Shown: positions 34,667-46,610 of the stretch, one piece after another
How the letters are laid out: every line of letters begins with the position of its first letter
Position numbering within the stretch: position 1 is the first letter of the stretch
DNA from: Ceratobasidium sp. AG-K
Taxonomy: Eukaryota; Basidiomycota; Agaricomycetes; Cantharellales; Ceratobasidiaceae
DNA length: 64,000 nucleotides
Assembly: GCA_037039685.1 (NCBI GenBank)
Contig: JAWNGF010000003.1
Location: forward strand, 1,550,001-1,614,000
Reading direction: 5' to 3'
Notes under the pieces: model-generated
Seen by the model: only the letters and a program-made list of their open reading frames with translations
Told to the model about the DNA's origin: nothing
Databases searched by the model: none
Translations under genes and position numbers: made by a program

Positions 34667-37082
34667 ATGTCACTAGCGTCACCGAGCCACGACTTGTCTT
34701 TGTCGAGCCGCAAGAGGAAACCATCGCCTCCCAGTTTGAGCAATCCTCCGTCCCCGTCTGCACAGTCCACTCAACTTAAGGGCCAGGCCGAAAATGGATC
34801 GCAGCCTGGCTGGTCAAAGGTCGAGAAAAGGAAAAACAAAAAGCAGAAGAAGACCGAAGCGAAGGCACAGGTAAATATCCAGTCTAAACATTTGAGCTCA
34901 TTTGTCTCTAATTTGGGATCCAAGAGCGACAAACCGGCATCATTGTCGTTTGCGGGAGGAGAGCTTCGCAAACGTAGAGCCCCTGTATCTGTCGAGGTAA
35001 GCAGCTGGTATCCAGACGATTCCCAGTTGTAATAACGCATGGCTCCAGGAAGTTAGGGATGTTTTCCTTCACCTTTTTGCCGACGGTGCCCCAACCAAGT
35101 TTCTTGTGATAGAGGTACTAAGCCAATTTGGTCCTGCATTACTGATCTTACTTACACCTCTTTCTCCAGAATCCTCGTAGCATTCTTCGGGCAGTACTTC
35201 TCCTCGTTCCTGGTATCACACCCGAGGCTCTTGGAACTCCTGATCCTCCCGTTGGCTCGGCCTACCCGATAGCTATTGGTGGGGGAGAAAAGTCTAAGGT
35301 TCCCGCCATCAACAGTTGTTATTCACATGCATGCCCAACGAGAGCGACTGGGGAACCCACCAAGATGCATTCGGTTCTTACAACTTTGCTTCAATCGCCT
35401 GTTTCTGCAGAGCAAAAGCGTAAGCGTCTCTTGGAACGCCAACAACAAAGTTAGTGTTTCCCATTCGAGCCCAATCTGTGAGTAATTCGCGTCGATGTTG
35501 AGTCATGCTTTTCAGAATTCAGTAGCGAGGACCCCAGCATCTATGTACTCGATGTCCCCACCATGCTGGACAATGGGTACCCATCCCCTCGTATTTAGGG
35601 GAAGGACTCTCCCTCAACCCCGAATCCGCCCGCTCTACTAGCTCGTGGCCTGCGGCTGCGCCCACGCCTCAGACGAGAGAGCACGGATGGGTCGAGACTC
35701 CTGGCAGCGTGGCCGCATCTGAAGGCGAGGCACTAAAAATTATTGCAATTGATTGCGAAATGGTACGTCCATTCACCTTGGTACCAACTGTACCCTACAA
35801 GCGCCCCATCACAGTGCGAGACCGAAGATGGAAAGGTCCTCGCCCGAGTCTGCGCGGTCGACCACGACTCGGACCAGGTCGTGTACGACCAGCTGGTACT
35901 CCCGGATAAACCTGTTATAGACTATCTTACACAGTACGTTCGATCGGCCTGTGGCGCCGCGTGCATTAATTTTACGTCTGTAGATTTTCTGGTATTACTG
36001 CGGAACAGCTTGCTCCTGTTACCCTAAAGCTCGCGGATGCCCAGGCAGGCCTGTTGAAGCTGATCGATGCTAATACTATTATTATTGGCCACTCCCTCGA
36101 AAACGATTTGCGCGCCCTGAAACTCGCGCACCCTCGATGCATTGATACTTCTATCATTTACAAACACCCTCGTGGAGCACCATACAAGCCTGGACTCAAG
36201 TGGCTCGCCCAAAAATGGCTAAACATGGACATTCAGTTGAAGCCAAGTGGACATGACCCCGAAGAGGACGCTCGCGCATGCTTGGCACTATTCCGCAAGA
36301 AACTCAAAGAAGGTTTGGGGCTCCCAGCTCATTCTATCGTTTAATCTCTGACGCATTGCTCACATAGGTCCCGATTTTGGCGTATTTAAGCAAGACATTG
36401 AATCTATTTTTGAGCGCCTCACCAAGTCGAATGGAAGGCACGGTAAAGGCGCAACGTCTGCAGTAATTGATCATGGAAACCCGCGTGCATGGCATGGCGC
36501 CAAGGCTACCTCTGCAATCGCATGCCAGACTGACGATCAGGTTCGCATTGCTTGGCCTATTTGAGGGTTTGCACTGACTTGGTTCCGATAGGTGGTCAAA
36601 GAAGTCCTCGAGGCAGCCCAAACCCATGAATTTGTGTTTGGTCGTCTGCTAGAACTATCGCAAGCCCTCGGGTGTAAGCATCTCAATTTTGCGACTTGGG
36701 ATACCGTTTGAACTTGTTTCTTATTAGGGACGACTCAACGAGCACCGGCGACTGGCACTGGAAGTCTCTCCCGGCAACTCCAGCCGAACCCGACCCAACT
36801 GCGGTAGAATTGGCCTATGAGGCACTAAACGCTCGGATCGAAACAATCCAAAAAGGTCTCTCCCCGGGCACGGCATTGTGCATCATGTCAGGTAACGGCG
36901 ATCCCCGACTCATGTCTACCTTCAACGCAAAGAAATCCCGTTGGGACGCACTCATGCGGGAAAAGAAGCGGCCTGAAGATGTGCCCCAGTCGGAGTGGTG
37001 GACTATGGAGGAAGGCAGACAGCTAGAGGACGCAACAGAGCGTGCAAAACGGGGGTTGGCGTTCTTTTGCTTGGTGCGCTGA
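34667..37082 (+). CDS. REX1: DEDDh RNA exonuclease, REX1 type
   Basis: 3'-5' exoribonuclease that trims structured RNAs such as 5S rRNA and tRNA precursors in the nucleus. The N-terminus is Ser/Pro- and Lys-rich (KVEKRKNKKQKKTEAK), then a conserved helical stretch RDVFLHLFADGAPTKFLVIE and ILRAVLLLVPGITPEALGTP. The nuclease domain carries the full set of acidic residues: IIAIDCEMCETEDGKVLARV (D, E), HSLENDLRALKLAHPRCIDT (D) and GHDPEEDARACLALF (H, D). The C-terminal half is helical (KEVLEAAQTHEFVFGRLLEL, EALNARIETIQKGLSPG) and ends at 37082. About nine exons; one intron falls between DCEM and CETED. The REX1-versus-REX3/4 assignment rests on the long N-terminal region. Confidence 0.85.
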
Positions 37083-37344
37083 TTGTATACTGTACGACAA
37101 TACTATATTGTTGCGAAGCGGAAAGACACTTGCAGTACAGCATGAACGTACACACAGTCTTACATTGAAGGTCCTTTGGTTTCTTTGAATTGAGTTTACA
37201 TGGTCAATAGTGGTCAAGCGTTTGGCTTGGTCGAGTGACCTAGTGTTTGTCCAAACGAAGACATAAATTTGTAATCCGTGTTTGGATTGATTGATCTCAT
37301 GAATTGGCAATCAAAAGTCTGCCTAACTCTTTGCACCACATTCA

Positions 37345-38772
37345 ATGGCCGGTAATCTGAACGACACTCGGCGACATGTACAATTGCATGCGGAGCATGT
37401 CTCAAATGTATTCTTCTAGTCTCATACTCACCTAAACCCTGACTTACCTTCTGGTGTCCAGGTTACAAGTACCGAGTTTCCTGGTGTTTACCCCGGAGAG
37501 GACCATTCTTGGGATTTTAACGGGTTTGCAGAGGTGAGTTAAGTGTTCGCACTGAATGTATCAGTTTGATAATCTGTCGCTTGCAGAAGTTGCACGTAGA
37601 AGTACGAGGGGTCGACGACGACGCTGTGGACTTTGACCTGGTTGGCGTCGATGCGTCTATTGCAAACGCAATCCGCCGGATATTAATAGCAGAGGTGGAT
37701 ATACCGTAGTGTTATCGTCTTAGGTGTTAAACTAATGAATGAAACCAATTATAGGTACCTACTATCGCTATCGAGAAGGTTTACATCTGGAACAATACCT
37801 CTGTTATTCAAGATGAGGTGCTTGCACATAGGCTTGGCCTTGTACCTATTCGAGCGGATCCCGCTTTGCTTGATTTCCCTAGTGGTGAGTGTGTGCTTCG
37901 AGGCTTCGCAACAGCGACGTAACCATAGCTGAACATATTACTAGAGGAGGCCGGGACGACCGACCGCAATACTCTGGTCTTTCATCTGAGTGTTACCTGC
38001 ACGCGAAATCCTGGAGTACCAAAGGACGAAACCGATCCAGCAGTTTTGTATAGCAATGCGAATGGTGAGCAAATTTGTTGCTGTATGGAAGCATATCTTA
38101 TCATATTATGCAACAGTACTTTCAGGCCATATGGAATGGAATGGAGTCGGCGAACAGGTTAATGATTTTGGAAACAACCCTCCACGTCCACACAACCCCA
38201 AAATTCTCGTAGCCAAACTTCGACCAGGCCAGGCAAGTAGTATTACTTTTGGTATACCATGCACTACTCAACCTGCGAGCAGGAGCTAGGAATGGAGTTG
38301 CATTGTGTGAAAGGCGTTGGCCAGGACCATGCCAAGTTTTCTCCAGTTGCAACAGCATCCTATCGATTACTACCTCACATTATATTCCGCCAATCTATTC
38401 CACCCCAACTATGCGATAAATTCGTGAAATGTTTCCCTCCTGGGGTTTTGGCAGTTGAGCTAGATGCCCTAGGGCAGAAGCAGGTAGTTGTGAAGGATAT
38501 GAGAAAGGACACCGTTTCTCGCGAGGTGCTGAGGCATAAGGAATTTGAAGGTATGATTGAGTTGACCCGCATACGGGATTTCTTTATGTGTAAGTTCGTT
38601 TCGTATATTGCCATCGGCCTTTCCTGATGCTTCTGCACAAATAGTCCGCATCGAATCCTCTGGGAGTATACCAGCACCAAATCTTATGCCCATGGCTATT
38701 GGCGTTATGAGAGAGAAAATTGCCAAATTGAAGCAAGCTGCTGAAAATCTTTACGTCAATCGCGACGCATAG
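37345..38772 (+). CDS. RPC40: RNA polymerase I/III subunit RPAC1
   Basis: Alpha-like subunit shared by RNA polymerases I and III, forming the assembly platform with AC19. The protein begins [20 protein letters not shown] and continues [20 protein letters not shown]. The RPB3/alpha signature is [20 protein letters not shown], then [20 protein letters not shown]. Further blocks are [35 protein letters not shown] and [20 protein letters not shown], ending LYVNRDA at TAG 38770-38772. Around nine exons with short introns; total length near 370 residues, normal for the family. The start at 37345 is the ATG that gives the conserved HAEHV segment before the first intron. Confidence 0.93.
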
Positions 38773-38935
38773 ATACGACTTGTACTTATAGAATATTGTA
38801 TTTTCATCATACAACATTATCGAACGTCGAATATTGAGTCAACTCGACCATAAGACCCTGAGTGTTCATCGCTGGAACCCCGAGTCAGTGACAGTGCGCT
38901 GTACTTGTTGTCGACACTCACCACAAGCGACAGTC

Positions 38936-39328
38936 TCAATGAGTCAAACTCCTTCTCTTTTTGAAGCGACGGCGAGCCAACACTTTTCGTCCCGACCGGC
39001 TCCTCAAACGAGCCAAAAACCCATGCCGCCGCTTCCTTATGCGTTGGGAAGGCTGATATTCGTCTCCGTGATTGTGTCTCGCTTGAGCCAGAGCGCCAAG
39101 GACGGTTCCAGGTACATACGAAGTAGAGATAGTGGGTCTACGGAAAGCACCAGAGAGTAATGAAGGCGTCATACGAGACAGGATTGGGGAGAACGCTGTG
39201 GAGGCGGGGGCTAGCTGATTTATTGCTACAATTGCTGGGCGAGGGGCAGGACGCAGCAAGGTCGATGAATTATTACTAGATAACCTCTGAATCTGTCTAA
39301 ACAGAGTTCTAGTCAAGATACGAGGCAT
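38936..39328 (-). CDS. MRPL34: Mitochondrial ribosomal protein bL34m
   Basis: Nuclear-encoded mitochondrial large-subunit protein. The N-terminal ~80 residues (MPRILTRTLFRQIQRLSSNN) are rich in Arg, Ser and Leu with no acidic residues, as expected of an import presequence. The last ~45 residues are the bL34 core: YQPSQRIRKRRHGFLARLRS then GRKVLARRRFKKRRSLTH. Single exon of 130 codons; ATG 39328 is preferred over the open upstream extension because it begins the presequence. The 3' end converges with RPAC1 across 163 bp and the start diverges from LCL3. Confidence 0.92.
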   Translation of the reverse strand: MPRILTRTLFRQIQRLSSNNSSTLLRPAPRPAIVAINQLAPASTAFSPILSRMTPSLLSGAFRRPTISTSYVPGTVLGALAQARHNHGDEYQPSQRIRKRRHGFLARLRSRSGRKVLARRRFKKRRSLTH

Positions 39329-39552
39329 CTTTAGGGCGCGCACGTAGTGGGAGTGCTCAGAAGATTGATTGGTTTGCACTTGCTTGGTCAGCAAGGGAAC
39401 CCTTGAGGTGATCACTCCTGGCCTTATACACTACCTGAGTAGAGCTTACCCTCTACCCCACAACCTACCAAGTGAATCAAGCCCCTCGTTTTGTAGTATT
39501 TCGTTCTAGCTTTGACATCCGTGATAGATTAATTACTTGTGACAACCGAGTA

Positions 39553-40672
39553 ATGCCGAAATCAACCACCGAACTCCCCGTCTCCAGACAGTTTAAGGAG
39601 CTAACTACTCTTTATAAATCGGACTCGCGTGCGCGTACACTCGTACTATGGACAGTCGGTGCTACCTCTATACTTGGACTTGCTACATACTTCACCGCAT
39701 CTCGCTTGATACAAACTTCAAGGAGGATACCGAATGCAGACTGGATGCATCCAGGGATACTCACCAGGAGACCCCTGATAAGAGGGGTTGTGACAAGGTA
39801 TTTGGTACACAATATATACCGAGCATGAAATATATACTGACAGGTCAAAGGGTAGGAGACGCTGACAACTTTCGGTACGATTGCTTAGTATTTGGTCCGC
39901 TAAGGTATAGGGGTACTGAAAGACTAGTAGGTTATACCACACCCCTGGACCATTTTGGTCATGGCCGTTCAAGTTTCGCCGTGTTCCTATCCAAGCAAAA
40001 GGTAAGGTTAGATAATGTAAGACATATTTAAACCCCTCCTTACACGACGTAGATCTAGCCAACGAAACGCTTCACATCCGAATAAATGCGGTCGATGCAC
40101 CTGAGGTATACACAACGCGCCCACATTCAACGCCATTCTTATAGTCAGGATTCTAGGGCGCACATTTCGGGCGAGAGGCACAGCCGCAAAGCCAAGAAGC
40201 CCTCGATTGGCTAAAGAAACAGGTTCTGGGTAAGACTATATGGTGCCGCCCACTACGGAGAGATCACCACGGTCGTATTGTAAGATTACTCTCTCTTTGC
40301 AAAAAAAAAAAAATGGTCCTCGGATTGCCAACTCTAATCGCTCGTTAGGTCGCTTCGTGTTATTTACCTCCTAGGCTCCTGCCAGGCAATTTCTTCAAAG
40401 GCAAACACCTATCGTTAGAGATGTTGAGAGCTGGATGGGCCACAGTTTATGAGCAAGGAGGAGCCGAGTACGACCCCTACAACAAGCAAACATTCCTAAA
40501 CGTCGAGGCGGATGCTCGGTGGGTTGAAATTTGTTTATGGAATCGGGTGGCTCATGTCGTCCTAACTTGTAACAGTGCCGCGAGAAAAGGAATATGGGTA
40601 AAAGGGAAGCTTCTAGAGACGCCAGCGGAGTACAAGAAAAGACACGCAGCGGCTGAGGCAGCAAGCAAGTAA
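39553..40672 (+). CDS. LCL3: Lcl3-like mitochondrial nuclease (SNase fold)
   Basis: Membrane-anchored endonuclease with a staphylococcal-nuclease fold, mitochondrial in yeast. The N-terminus holds one membrane segment (TLVLWTVGATSILGLATYF) followed by the exon joint VTRVGDADNFRLYHTPGPFW. The nuclease blocks are LHIRINAVDAPEGAHFGREA, EALDWLKKQVLGKTIWCRPL, RRDHHGRIVASCYLPP and LSLEMLRAGWATVYEQGGAE, then AARKGIWVKGKLLETPAEYK. Six or so short introns; one contains a run of 13 A at 40301-40313 just upstream of its 3' splice site region. Ends at 40672. Confidence 0.9.
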
Positions 40673-41087
40673 TTGTGGCTCATGTATCGGGTCTTCTGGC
40701 TGCCCTAGATATATGCGTGGCACAGCTTGTTTCAACCCGTTTTAATAGTCACGACTGTCTCAGTCCACAGCCGGTATGAAATTATTACCGTCAACTATAT
40801 TGGTCTACCACGGCTTCTAGCTTAAATGCTTGGGGAGGTCGATCCTTTGGGTGATTTATATTCGCATTGTGGGGGATATATAGCTGATAAGGTATTCTTC
40901 TGGCTAGAGGGTGGTACTTACAGCATAGCTCCATAACCGCACCTACCTTGCACTGCTGCATCGCAGCCTTTTTTTGGATGTAGATCGAACGCGAGAGCCG
41001 TGAGGAATGATTTTATTTGCACTAACTTGTACATGAATACCTAGAGAACAGAGTGAATCGTTTTAAACACGCTGAGTCAATTCGGCT
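40673..41087. other. Convergent 3' spacer
   Basis: About 415 bp between the 3' ends of LCL3 and FTR1. Nothing beyond likely 3' UTR sequence is seen. Confidence 0.4.
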
Positions 41088-42770
41088 TCAAGCCTCTTGG
41101 GCCTTCAGTCCCTTGAATATCTTCATCCGCCCCTAGAGGAGATTTATTACATGTTTAAAAATCGAACTTCAATTAGACAATTGATCTACCTCTTGGTGCT
41201 TCATTGCTATGAGAGCCATAATTGCAGCCACCCAATAAAAGACGTAAGACAGCACTGTGCCAACTAGACAGCCAAGTTACTAGAATACTGGGATACCGGG
41301 AACTTCTAAAACTTACTGCTGCCGTTGTTGCTCCATCCAAAAATAGCGCTGAAGACACTCCAGCCGAGGGCGTCCGTCTTGCTCTCCGGATTGCAGCAGT
41401 TGAGGTGCCAGACGTTACCTACGACATCGTAGGAACCTGGGCCATTTCCAGCTTCAGCTACGTCGCCGCCCACCTGTACAAATGCCACATGAGCCATTGC
41501 ATGGGAACCTTCATTATTCACTGGCCTTTGTGTTAAATTTGTATCGCTCAAAGGCGCCGACAGATTTAGAGAACAACCCGGCACCAATCAACAACAAGAA
41601 CGAGGTACTCGCTACGAGGAAAAGAGATAGACCTAGAGATCTGAAATCAGTAGACTGCAGTTATTCATGTTCGTGTTGCGTACTTGTACGAGATGACGAT
41701 GCGTAAATGAGATACCCAACAAGCAGACCGCATATAAGCCCTACGATGGCGGCCAATGGGATAGAAGTGGCTGGTTGCCCAAGCGAGACCTAGGAAATCA
41801 CTTTGTCAGATCTCGACTGGCGCATATTATACGCTCGTGACTGACACCTCCCACGAAAACTACAGCCTCTAGCCCTTCACGAAGTACGGTGATAAATGGC
41901 AAGATGAACAGAATCCATTTACTGTTCTTGCCGCCCTTACCCCCCACCTTCCCCTGCATACAGTCAGTTTTTTCCAAAAGCATTCATGGGTCCAAGCTAT
42001 CCTACCTCAAACGCGTCCGAGAGCTTGATACGCCATTTCTCCTTGGCACGATCCATACGAAGCATAGTTAATCCCATCACAAAGATTAAAATCGAGCTGG
42101 TATGTCACGCGGTAAGGGTGCACAGCGCGACATGGAAACACGGTAGAGCGCTTACGCCATGAGACTGAAAATGCCCTCCCAAAGCTCCTCAGCCGAGGAG
42201 AATAGGTCAACAACCTTGGTGAACCATACTGCAATGAAGGCAGCGCCGCTATACAATCAGGTATGAGCGAGATATGCAGCCATTTGAGTGAATGGACGCA
42301 CATAGCCAGTGCAATCACTAGACCAGCGCCAGCGCCTACGAATATCTGAAAACGCATCTTGCGAATGAGGCGTTGTTTGTTACTCGAAATGGTGTGCGCC
42401 TCATCTTGGTGCTCGTGCGTTGGATGAACGGCGTCAGCACCTTCTGTACCTTCGGCTCCTTTGGACTCGCGAGTTGGAACATGGCCAAGCGCCGGGTTGG
42501 AACCCCCATGGTGTGCTTGAGACGAGAGCGATGGATGGCTCCCACCCGACCTGAGGACGATTTGCTCTACTAGAGACAGGAGAACCGCAACAATGATCGA
42601 TGCCTCGAGAGACTCGCGAAAGAGCTGGACACGGGATGGGGTGAGCGAGTTGAGATATAATGCCACACGCGAACTTACAATGAAGAAGATAGGAACCTAA
42701 TGTCTCATTGTTGAGAAAGGCGACGAGAGCGAATCTGAAGGGGACTTACGCTGAATACATTCTTCGCCAT
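41088..42770 (-). CDS. FTR1: High-affinity iron permease Ftr1
   Basis: Plasma-membrane permease that takes up ferric iron produced by a Fet3 ferroxidase. Exon 1 encodes MAKNVFS, the next VPIFFI. Both iron-binding REXXE motifs are present: RESLE ([18 protein letters not shown]) and REGLE ([16 protein letters not shown]). Other segments are [17 protein letters not shown] and a C-terminal glycine-rich block with [32 protein letters not shown] and [20 protein letters not shown] His-rich cytosolic loop ([20 protein letters not shown], then HEHQDEAH) sits between the first two motifs. The stop is TGA at 41088-41090. At least eight introns. It diverges from FET3 across 500 bp, the classic fungal arrangement. 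Confidence 0.93.
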
Positions 42771-43270
42771 CGTGAAGATAGCAGGGGGGCTGGCTGTTTC
42801 AGAGATCTAGGCATGGGCCTTAATGGACGACACCCCTGGGTCTGGACACGCGGATTTCGACCATTCACGCTCGCCCGACGACGTCCGCTGTGGGCTGAGA
42901 GTTCAGGGGGTAATCTTATCGTTCCACCAATGAAGTTGCGTTATCTGATACTCGTGATTCGACCGAGGGTATTTTTGGCTAATGCCATGCCGCTTGGCTG
43001 CGAGACCTCGAAGACCTATAAGCTCAACTCCGAGAAAGCCCGCGCATACACAAGGAAAGAAGCAACTTTCCACTCAATTCCACTCATTCGCTGACCGAGG
43101 TCCTCGAGTAGATCAGGTACGGCCAATTTTATCTGACAAGCATGAGGAACGCCCATCTTATCTGGCGCGGCTATCAATTTCAAATTATAGATCCAATCCT
43201 GAGGTGTCCGCATATGAAAATACCATCGACCTTGGCTCGTTCGACCTCAACCAGCCCCTTCTCCATTAAC
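42771..43270. promoter_or_regulatory. Shared FTR1-FET3 iron-responsive promoter
   Basis: 500-bp gap between the divergent start codons. At 42941-42949 it contains TTATCTGAT, the reverse complement of ATCAGATAA, a perfect match to the ATCWGATAA site bound by iron-sensing GATA repressors (Urbs1, SRE, SreA, Fep1 families). Weaker partial copies are TTATCTGAC at 43129-43137 and TTATCTGGC at 43158-43166. By analogy, both genes would be repressed when iron is plentiful. Confidence 0.6.
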
Positions 43271-45898
43271 ATGAAATCCCTCGGGACCGCACTAGTCGCT
43301 GTGTCCAGTTCGCTTTCATACGTGTTTGCTGGCACTCACGAAATATGGTTGGTCCACGTACCCCGATTGATTGTTGCCACAATTATCTGATACTGTCCAT
43401 AGGTGGGACATCACTTATCTTAACGCCAACCCGGATGGTCTACATGAGAGAAGAGTGATTGGGATCAACGGCACCTGGCCGTGAGTGCTTGTCGCGCGAT
43501 CCATGCTACCAACTTGCTGATTGTTTGTGTAGCCCTTCGCCGATTGAGGTTAGCAGCAACGATACGCTGGTGGTGCACGCCGTAGGTATTGAGAACAATT
43601 GCGAATCCCTGGGTCACTTATATTGCCATGTGCTGTAGTACAACTCTCTGGATGTCCCTACTTCGTTGCATCACCATGGGATGTTTTTCCCAAACCGTAC
43701 TCACTTCGATGGCGCCGTTGGTGTTTCGCAATGGTGAGTCTATGAGGGACATTGCCAAACCAACTAGGACTGACAATATGCCCAGTGGGATACCTCCTGG
43801 ACAATCGTTTACCTACGAGGTCCCTATATTGGAGTCGGCCCAATGGGGAACCTATTGGATTCATGCTCATGCCTCAGGCCAGTATGTGGATGGGCTTCGT
43901 GGACCTGTTGTCATCCACCACAAAGACGCAAGCGGAAACTCCCTTGAGGCTCACAAGTACGACGACGAGATAACCGTGGTGCTTGGCGACTGGTATCATG
44001 ACGAGCACCCTGTTAATAACGCTAAGTTCCTCTCGCGATGGAACCCAGGCGGAGCGGAGCCTGTTCCAGGTCAGTGTGAAATTCCGCGAGTTCAACGTCG
44101 TACTAACAATTCTACAGAGTCGTCCTTGATATATTTTACTGCCAATGGGACCACCATTCCTGGGTTCAACCAGGATACTACTATCAACTTTGTCCCTGGA
44201 AAGACGTATCGCCTGCGCGTTATCAACGTGAGCGCCTTGGCGATGTTCCACTTTTGGATTGACGGCCACGACATGCGCATAATCGAAGTTGATGGGGCAA
44301 GTGCTAGTTTTTCACCGGCTACTCAGAGCTAACCTAGTGCTTGCACAGACCGATGTTGCCGAGGCTCCAACCCCGTTGCTGACCTTGACCGTCGCCCAGC
44401 GTTACTCGGTTCTGGTGACGGCACGAAGCGATGCTTCGCAGAACTTCCTTATTCACGCGAACATGGAGTGTGTATTATACTGTATGACTCGCAGGGTTGG
44501 GCTGACGAGGTCTGTTGCAGCGCGGATATGTTCGACGATGTCCCAGCCGATCTTGCCCTTAGTAAGTTGCCAACCCCAACACTCATCAGGCCCAACTTAT
44601 ATCAATTCTGTAGACGTAACATCCTCGATCACATACTCCCCTGGTGCTCCCATGGCACCTGAACAAACCATGGACGACTATGGTTCGATGCCGTGGGACA
44701 CAACGTTTCAACCTGTGGAGCCCATGACTTTGCCGGGCCCTACTAAGGAACTTGAGCTGGGGGTGTTCTTCGACACAATGGACAACGGGATTAATCGCGC
44801 CATGTTCAATAGTGAGTTTTCTACAGCTCCTTGGACCATCATGACCTTAGCCTTTGCTCCCCAGACGTCACATGGAACGTCCCCGTGGTCCCCAGCACCA
44901 TCTCCGCGCTCACCATGGGCGAAGACGCATCGGTGCAAAACGTATACGGCCCGAACACCGAGGTAATAGAATATGGAGAAATCATGCAAATGACCGTTAT
45001 CAACTGGGATGCAGGAAAGCACCCTTTGTAGGTATTCTCCCGCTTGCCAGTAGATGTTGTTCTTATCCTTCCGCTAGCCATTTGCACGGACACAAGTTCG
45101 CGATCGTACGTGGCTTTCCAATGCGAGAGCCAGGCTTTTCCCCTCTATTCACCACATAAAATTTGAATAGATGCATCGATCTGACGACGTAACGTCGGAC
45201 GACCCGGCTATTAACCCACCATACAACAATAATCAAGTAAATCCCATCTGGCGCGATACCGTACAGATTGAGAGCGGTGGCTCTGTAACGCTCCGGTGGC
45301 AGGTAGGTTGATTTGTATGCCTTTCAAGGTTCGTTGATCACGCATATATCAAACCCACAGGCCGACAACCCTGGGGCATGGCTCTTTCATTGTAAGCACT
45401 GTCTATTACATCGATGTGATGATACAGATGACCAATTACCTGCTGGTGTTTGCTTTTAGGCCATATTGAATGGTATAGTTCTATTCCATAATCTTACTTA
45501 CTCGCCGCTAACGAATATCCGCGTACGACCAGGCATCTAGAATCTGGCCTGGCAAGTCACTCTTTACCCGCGTACTACACTTGTCAAGACTAATGCCCAC
45601 GCATTTCTAGGCATGGGTCTTCCTCGAATCGCCTACGCTCATGCAGCGATGGACCAAGCCACCACAGTACTACTACGATCACTGCAGGACGCTCGGAGTG
45701 CCCACTTCTGGCAATGCTGCGGGCCACAACTCCACGACTGATTTGAGCGGGCTGAAAATCGGTCCCTTTCCCCAAAAGCTCGGTTGGAATGCGAAGGGTA
45801 TTGGAGCCATGACGGGTTGCGTGCTGAGCGCCGTTTTGGGTATCGCGACTGTGGCGTGGTATTCTATGGGTCCCGGGAAGGATACCGACGAAGATTGA
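43271..45898 (+). CDS. FET3: Fet3-type multicopper ferroxidase
   Basis: Secretory-pathway, membrane-anchored ferroxidase that oxidises ferrous iron and passes it to Ftr1. N-terminal signal peptide: [20 protein letters not shown]. Cupredoxin blocks: [40 protein letters not shown] (HHHG copper ligands), [20 protein letters not shown] (HxH), the exon-spanning HPFHLHGHKF and WLFHCHIEWHLESGL with Leu at the axial type-1 copper position, as in Fet3 proteins. The C-terminus has [15 protein letters not shown], then one membrane segment ([20 protein letters not shown]) and a short acidic tail. About twelve introns. Intron 1 (43348-43402) has a weak GTTGGT donor and the intron at 45552-45610 starts with GC. 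No frame break is needed. It forms the iron-uptake pair with FTR1. Confidence 0.93.
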
Positions 45899-46610
45899 GG
45901 TAAAAATAGTTGTATTGCAATTTGTGATGAGGATGATGGGTTTATATGTGCCACAAAGCCCATCAGTGAAGTGTACGATAGGTTTTCATATGTTTTCATT
46001 TATAGTTGATTTTGAATAAACCGCTCAACCTCCAGGAAATGCTCTCCTTGCGCGATTAGTATACTATGACCGTGTGCGAATCCGTAAGCCCCGAACGAGC
46101 AAGTCCGGAGGCGCTGGTGGTCATGGACTACTACCCAGCTAACAGTAATTCCCCACTCAAACGCGTCTCGTATATGCGCGCTCAATCTAATGACTTCACA
46201 TGTGAATACCAGAACAAAGAATTCTCGGCCAATGTGAAAGAGAAAGTTCAGACTCTCATGACGCACATGTCGCCATTGATATCCGACGGGTTATCGACAT
46301 CCTCCCCGGAGCGCCTCTGTGACTCGCGCCATGAAATTACATCTGCCGATTCAAACCTATCATTTGCATTGATGTTTAACAGGCGCTATAACTGGTACGA
46401 AAGTCTGCCTCCTTGACCGCTATGTACGTTTCGTTCGCTCGTAAAGCAATCGCTGGATATACTACCGCGCAAAATGTATGGGCAATTCTATGGCGTGATA
46501 CCATCAATGAACTCGCCTAAGGCTGCCTCGTCTCAATCAGCTTGAAGTAAGTTGGATCAAATGTCCCTGCTACGCGCACACAAAATTATTAGCATTAGCC
46601 AATTAGGGCC
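45899..46610. other. Intergenic, one doubtful ORF
   Basis: After FET3 there is a 116-codon plus-strand frame (46066-46416) and an opposing frame. Neither has a recognised domain, conserved start context or splice support, so no gene is called. Confidence 0.35.

Noticed and set aside
40301..40313. Run of 13 A as a possible retroposed poly(A) tail
   Set aside because: It lies within an intron of the intact LCL3 gene, has no target-site duplication that I can see, and is likely a simple homopolymer.
46066..46416. 116-codon plus-strand frame after FET3
   Set aside because: No domain, splice support or conserved start context; an opposing frame of similar length overlaps it.
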